From Xanthomonas sp. (GTDB taxonomy: Bacteria > Pseudomonadota > Gammaproteobacteria > Xanthomonadales > Xanthomonadaceae): a stretch of 61,087 nucleotides of DNA. Positions 56,430-61,087 of this stretch are shown piece after piece. The number at the start of each line of letters is the position of its first letter. Position 1 is the stretch's first letter. Where the stretch lies: positions 1 to 61,087 of the forward strand of contig NZ_JAFIWC010000030.1 in the NCBI RefSeq assembly GCF_017163755.1, in the 5' to 3' direction. The notes under the pieces are model-generated. The model had not been told where the DNA came from and searched no databases. It was given only the letters and a program-made list of their open reading frames with translations. Both the position numbers and the translations under genes were made by a program.

Positions 56430-56620
56430 TGGGTTGAGCCCCTCTCCGGATGGGAGAGAGGTGGGCGCGAAGCCCTGCGGAATTCAAGCCCCTCTCCCAC
56501 CGGGAGAGGGGTTGGGGTGAGGGTGCGGGCGACGCCTGGCGGGTCAGATGCGCGAGGCTTCGTCCGTACCCTCATCCGGCGCTTCGCGCCACCTTCTCCC
56601 GGTGGGAGAAGGGGAGCGGG
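56430..56620. repeat. Xanthomonas-type intergenic repeat pair (kdsA-pyrG gap)
   Basis: Contains CCCCTCTCCCACCGGGAGAG...GGTTGGGGTGAGGGT and, further right, CCCTCATCCGGCGCTTCGCG followed by CCACCTTCTCCCGGTGGGAGAAGGGG. The two halves resemble each other's reverse complement, and each holds its own small hairpin (CTCCCaccGGGAG, TTCTCCCggtGGGAGAA). The same units recur at 60857-61087. Confidence 0.8.
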
Positions 56621-58751
<2,131 letters not shown>

Positions 58752-58917
58752 GGCGTACTCCTGGGTAAGGCTGCAACGACAATGGGGATGCCGTCGCGGT
58801 TTTTCCAGAGCCAGGCTAGCCCGCCGCCCTTGCACTGGCCCTGAACACCGGCGGCGTGCAAAAAGCCGCCGTACACCGCACACTTCCGGATCTGCTTCGC
58901 GCCACCTGTTGAGACGT

Positions 58918-60807
58918 ATGAATACCCGCTACAACGCCGCCGACATCGAAGTTCTCTCTGGCCTGGACCCGGTCAAGCGCCGGCCGGGCATGTACACCGA
59001 CACCACCCGCCCCAACCACCTGGCCCAGGAAGTCATCGACAACGCCGTCGACGAGGCGCTGGCCGGCCACGCGCGGCAGATCGAGGTCACCCTGTTCAAG
59101 GACGGCAGCTGCGAGGTGTCCGACGACGGGCGCGGCATGCCGGTGGACATCCACCCGGAGGAGAAGATCTCCGGTGTGGAACTGATCCTGACCCGGCTGC
59201 ACGCCGGCGGCAAGTTCAGCGACCGCAACTACACCTTCAGCGGCGGCCTGCACGGCGTGGGCGTCAGCGTGGTCAACGCGCTGTCGAAGAAGGTCGAGCT
59301 GTTCATCAAGCGCGACGGCAACGAGTACCGGATGGAATTCGCCGACGGCCATGCCGCCTCCAAGCTGGAGATCGTCGGCAGCGTCGGCAAGAAGAACACC
59401 GGCACGCGCCTGCGCTTCTGGGCCGACCCGAAGTACTTCGACACGCCCAAGTTCGCGGTGCGCGCGCTGCGCCACCTGCTGCGCGCCAAGGCGGTGCTGT
59501 GCCCCGGGCTGACCGTCAAGCTGCACGACGAGGCCACCGGCGAACAGGACACCTGGCACTTCGAGGACGGCCTGCGCGACTACCTGAAGGGCGAGCTGGC
59601 CGAGCGCGAGCTGCTGCCGCCGGAGCTGTTCGTCGGCAACCTGAAGAAGGACCGCGAGATCGTCGACTGGGCGGTGGCCTGGGTCGCCGAGGGCGAGCTG
59701 GTGCAGGAAAGCTACGTCAACCTGATTCCGACCGCGCAGCATGGCACCCACGTCAACGGCCTGCGCAGCGGTTTCACCGACGCGCTGCGCGAGTTCTGCG
59801 ACTTCCGCAACCTGCTGCCGCGCGGGGTGAAGCTGGCGCCGGAAGACGTATGGGACCGGGTCGCCTTCGTGCTGTCGCTGAAGATGACCGATCCGCAGTT
59901 CAGCGGCCAGACCAAGGAACGCCTGTCCTCGCGCCAGGCCGCCGGTTTCATCGAAGGCGCCGCGCACGACGCCTTCAGCCTGTGGCTGAACCAGAACGTG
60001 GATATGGGCACGCGCATCGCGCAGATCGCCATCGACCGCGCCAGCACGCGGCTGAAGACCGAAAAGCAGATCACCCGCAAGAAGGTCACCCAGGGCCCTG
60101 CGCTGCCCGGCAAGCTGGCCGACTGCATCAGCCAGGACCTGTCGCGCACCGAGCTGTTCCTGGTCGAGGGCGATTCGGCCGGCGGCAGCGCCAAGCAGGC
60201 GCGCGACAAGGACTTCCAGGCGATCCTGCCGCTGCGCGGCAAGATCCTCAACACCTGGGAAGTGGCCTCGGGCAGCGTGCTGGCCTCCGAGGAAGTGCAC
60301 AACCTGGCGATCGCGATCGGCTGCGACCCGGGCAAGGCGGAAATCGACGGCCTGCGCTACGGCAAGGTGGTGATCCTGGCCGACGCCGATTCCGACGGCC
60401 TGCACATCGCCACGCTGCTGACCGCGCTGTTCCTGCGCCATTTCCCGTCGCTGGTGAAGGCCGGGCACGTGTTCGTGGCGATGCCGCCGCTGTTCCGCGT
60501 CGACGTGGGCAAGCAGGTGTTCTACGCGCTGGACGAGGAAGAGAAGCGCTCGCTGCTGGAGAAGATCGAGCGCGAAAAGATCAAGGGCCAGGTCAGCGTG
60601 ACCCGCTTCAAGGGCCTGGGCGAGATGAACCCGCAGCAGCTGCGCGAATCCACCATCCACCCGGACACCCGCCGGCTGGTGCAGCTGACCGTCGACGAAG
60701 GCGACGAGACCGGCTCGCTGATGGACATGCTGCTGGCCAAGAAGCGCGCCGGCGACCGCAAGCAGTGGCTGGAGAGCAAGGGCGACCTGGCGTCGCTGGA
60801 AGTGTGA
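58918..60807 (+). CDS. parE: DNA topoisomerase IV subunit B
   Basis: 629 aa. GHKL ATPase: EVIDNAVDEALAGHA, DDGRGMPVDIHP, FSGGLHGVGVSVVNALS. TOPRIM: ELFLVEGDSAGGSAKQARDKDFQAILPLRGKILNTWE and VILADADSDGLHI. End: FKGLGEMNPQQLRESTIHPDTRRLVQL. The length and LPLRGKILNTWE distinguish ParE from GyrB. With ParC it decatenates daughter chromosomes; quinolone target. No parC nearby. Confidence 0.98.
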   Translation: MNTRYNAADIEVLSGLDPVKRRPGMYTDTTRPNHLAQEVIDNAVDEALAGHARQIEVTLFKDGSCEVSDDGRGMPVDIHPEEKISGVELILTRLHAGGKFSDRNYTFSGGLHGVGVSVVNALSKKVELFIKRDGNEYRMEFADGHAASKLEIVGSVGKKNTGTRLRFWADPKYFDTPKFAVRALRHLLRAKAVLCPGLTVKLHDEATGEQDTWHFEDGLRDYLKGELAERELLPPELFVGNLKKDREIVDWAVAWVAEGELVQESYVNLIPTAQHGTHVNGLRSGFTDALREFCDFRNLLPRGVKLAPEDVWDRVAFVLSLKMTDPQFSGQTKERLSSRQAAGFIEGAAHDAFSLWLNQNVDMGTRIAQIAIDRASTRLKTEKQITRKKVTQGPALPGKLADCISQDLSRTELFLVEGDSAGGSAKQARDKDFQAILPLRGKILNTWEVASGSVLASEEVHNLAIAIGCDPGKAEIDGLRYGKVVILADADSDGLHIATLLTALFLRHFPSLVKAGHVFVAMPPLFRVDVGKQVFYALDEEEKRSLLEKIEREKIKGQVSVTRFKGLGEMNPQQLRESTIHPDTRRLVQLTVDEGDETGSLMDMLLAKKRAGDRKQWLESKGDLASLEV

Positions 60808-60856
60808 TCCGCCGAACCGGTATCGGCGAACTGGCGGCCGTGCACGAGGCCGCGCA

Positions 60857-61087
60857 CGTACCCTCATCCGGCCCTTCGGGCCACCTTCTCCCGATGGGAG
60901 AAGGAACAGCCGCAGTGTTAAGCACCTCTCCCATCGGGAGAGGGGTTGGGGTGAGGGTACGGCGCAGCGCACATACTCCCGCGATCCGCGCGCACGAGGC
61001 TGCGCACGCACCTCATCCGGCCCTTCGGGCCACCTTCTCCCGATGGGAGAAGGAACAGCCGCAGTGTTAAGCCCCTCTCCCACCGGG
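60857..61087. repeat. Tandem array of Xanthomonas-type intergenic repeats, continuing past the window
   Basis: A unit of about 155 bp occurs twice: CCTCATCCGGCCCTTCGGGC, CCACCTTCTCCCGATGGGAG, AAGGAACAGCCGCAGTGTTA, then CCTCTCCCATCGGGAGAGG and GGTTGGGGTGAGGGT. The second unit starts near 61012 and is cut at 61087. The first 82 bases of the two units are nearly identical, so the duplication is recent. Related single units are at 56430-56620. Confidence 0.85.

Overview
The window looks like chromosomal DNA of a Xanthomonas-type gammaproteobacterium. The evidence is high GC in most genes, many TonB-dependent receptors, a lexA-recA-recX-alaS-csrA-tRNA-Ser(GCU) block, a LexA operator of the Xanthomonadaceae type (TTAG-N6-TACTA), surE-pcm-nlpD without rpoS, and repeat families typical of these genomes. 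Species cannot be fixed from sequence reading alone.

Left part (1-17.4 kb), accessory but mostly intact: two tRNA-Arg(ACG) genes; a DedA-rhodanese fusion; a LysR regulator divergent from a pirin; a TonB-dependent receptor followed by a secreted S1/P1-nuclease-like protein; a rifampin ADP-ribosyltransferase (Arr); then a probable zinc-acquisition locus. In that locus an FhuE-type receptor plus an SbmA/YddA-like ABC protein is read leftward. A ZnuD-like receptor with a His/Asp-rich loop plus a methyltransferase-like protein is read rightward. Each arm has a palindrome resembling the gammaproteobacterial Zur box. A secreted sorbosone dehydrogenase-like/PEBP fusion follows.

Middle part (about 17.9-30.8 kb), a genomic island: visibly lower-GC DNA bounded by a 28-bp direct repeat made of the 3' end of tRNA-Ser(GCU) plus flanking bases. 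It carries a cytochrome P460-like lipoprotein, an RclC/YkgB-like membrane protein, a PaiB-like FMN protein, a YeeE/YedE transporter, an epoxide hydrolase, GlxA-type and LysR regulators, a periplasmic metallo-beta-lactamase-fold hydrolase and a periplasmic cupin. At the tRNA end lie a frameshifted tyrosine recombinase and the tail of a histidine kinase. A second, older integrase N-terminus sits just outside the left repeat, so at least two elements have used this tRNA.

Right part (30.8-61 kb), conserved core: csrA, alaS, recX, recA, lexA (SOS block); a UbiB/AarF-type protein, pncC, an Imm26-like orphan; hflX, hfq, miaA, folP, a small membrane protein, ftsH, rlmE (tightly packed, minus strand); divergent yhbY and an Mth938-like gene; surE-pcm-yqaA-nlpD; a Smr protein; pyrG, kdsA, a small lipoprotein, eno, ftsB, ispD, ispF, truD; a small charged periplasmic protein; and parE on the plus strand. 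The window ends inside an array of Xanthomonas-type intergenic repeats.
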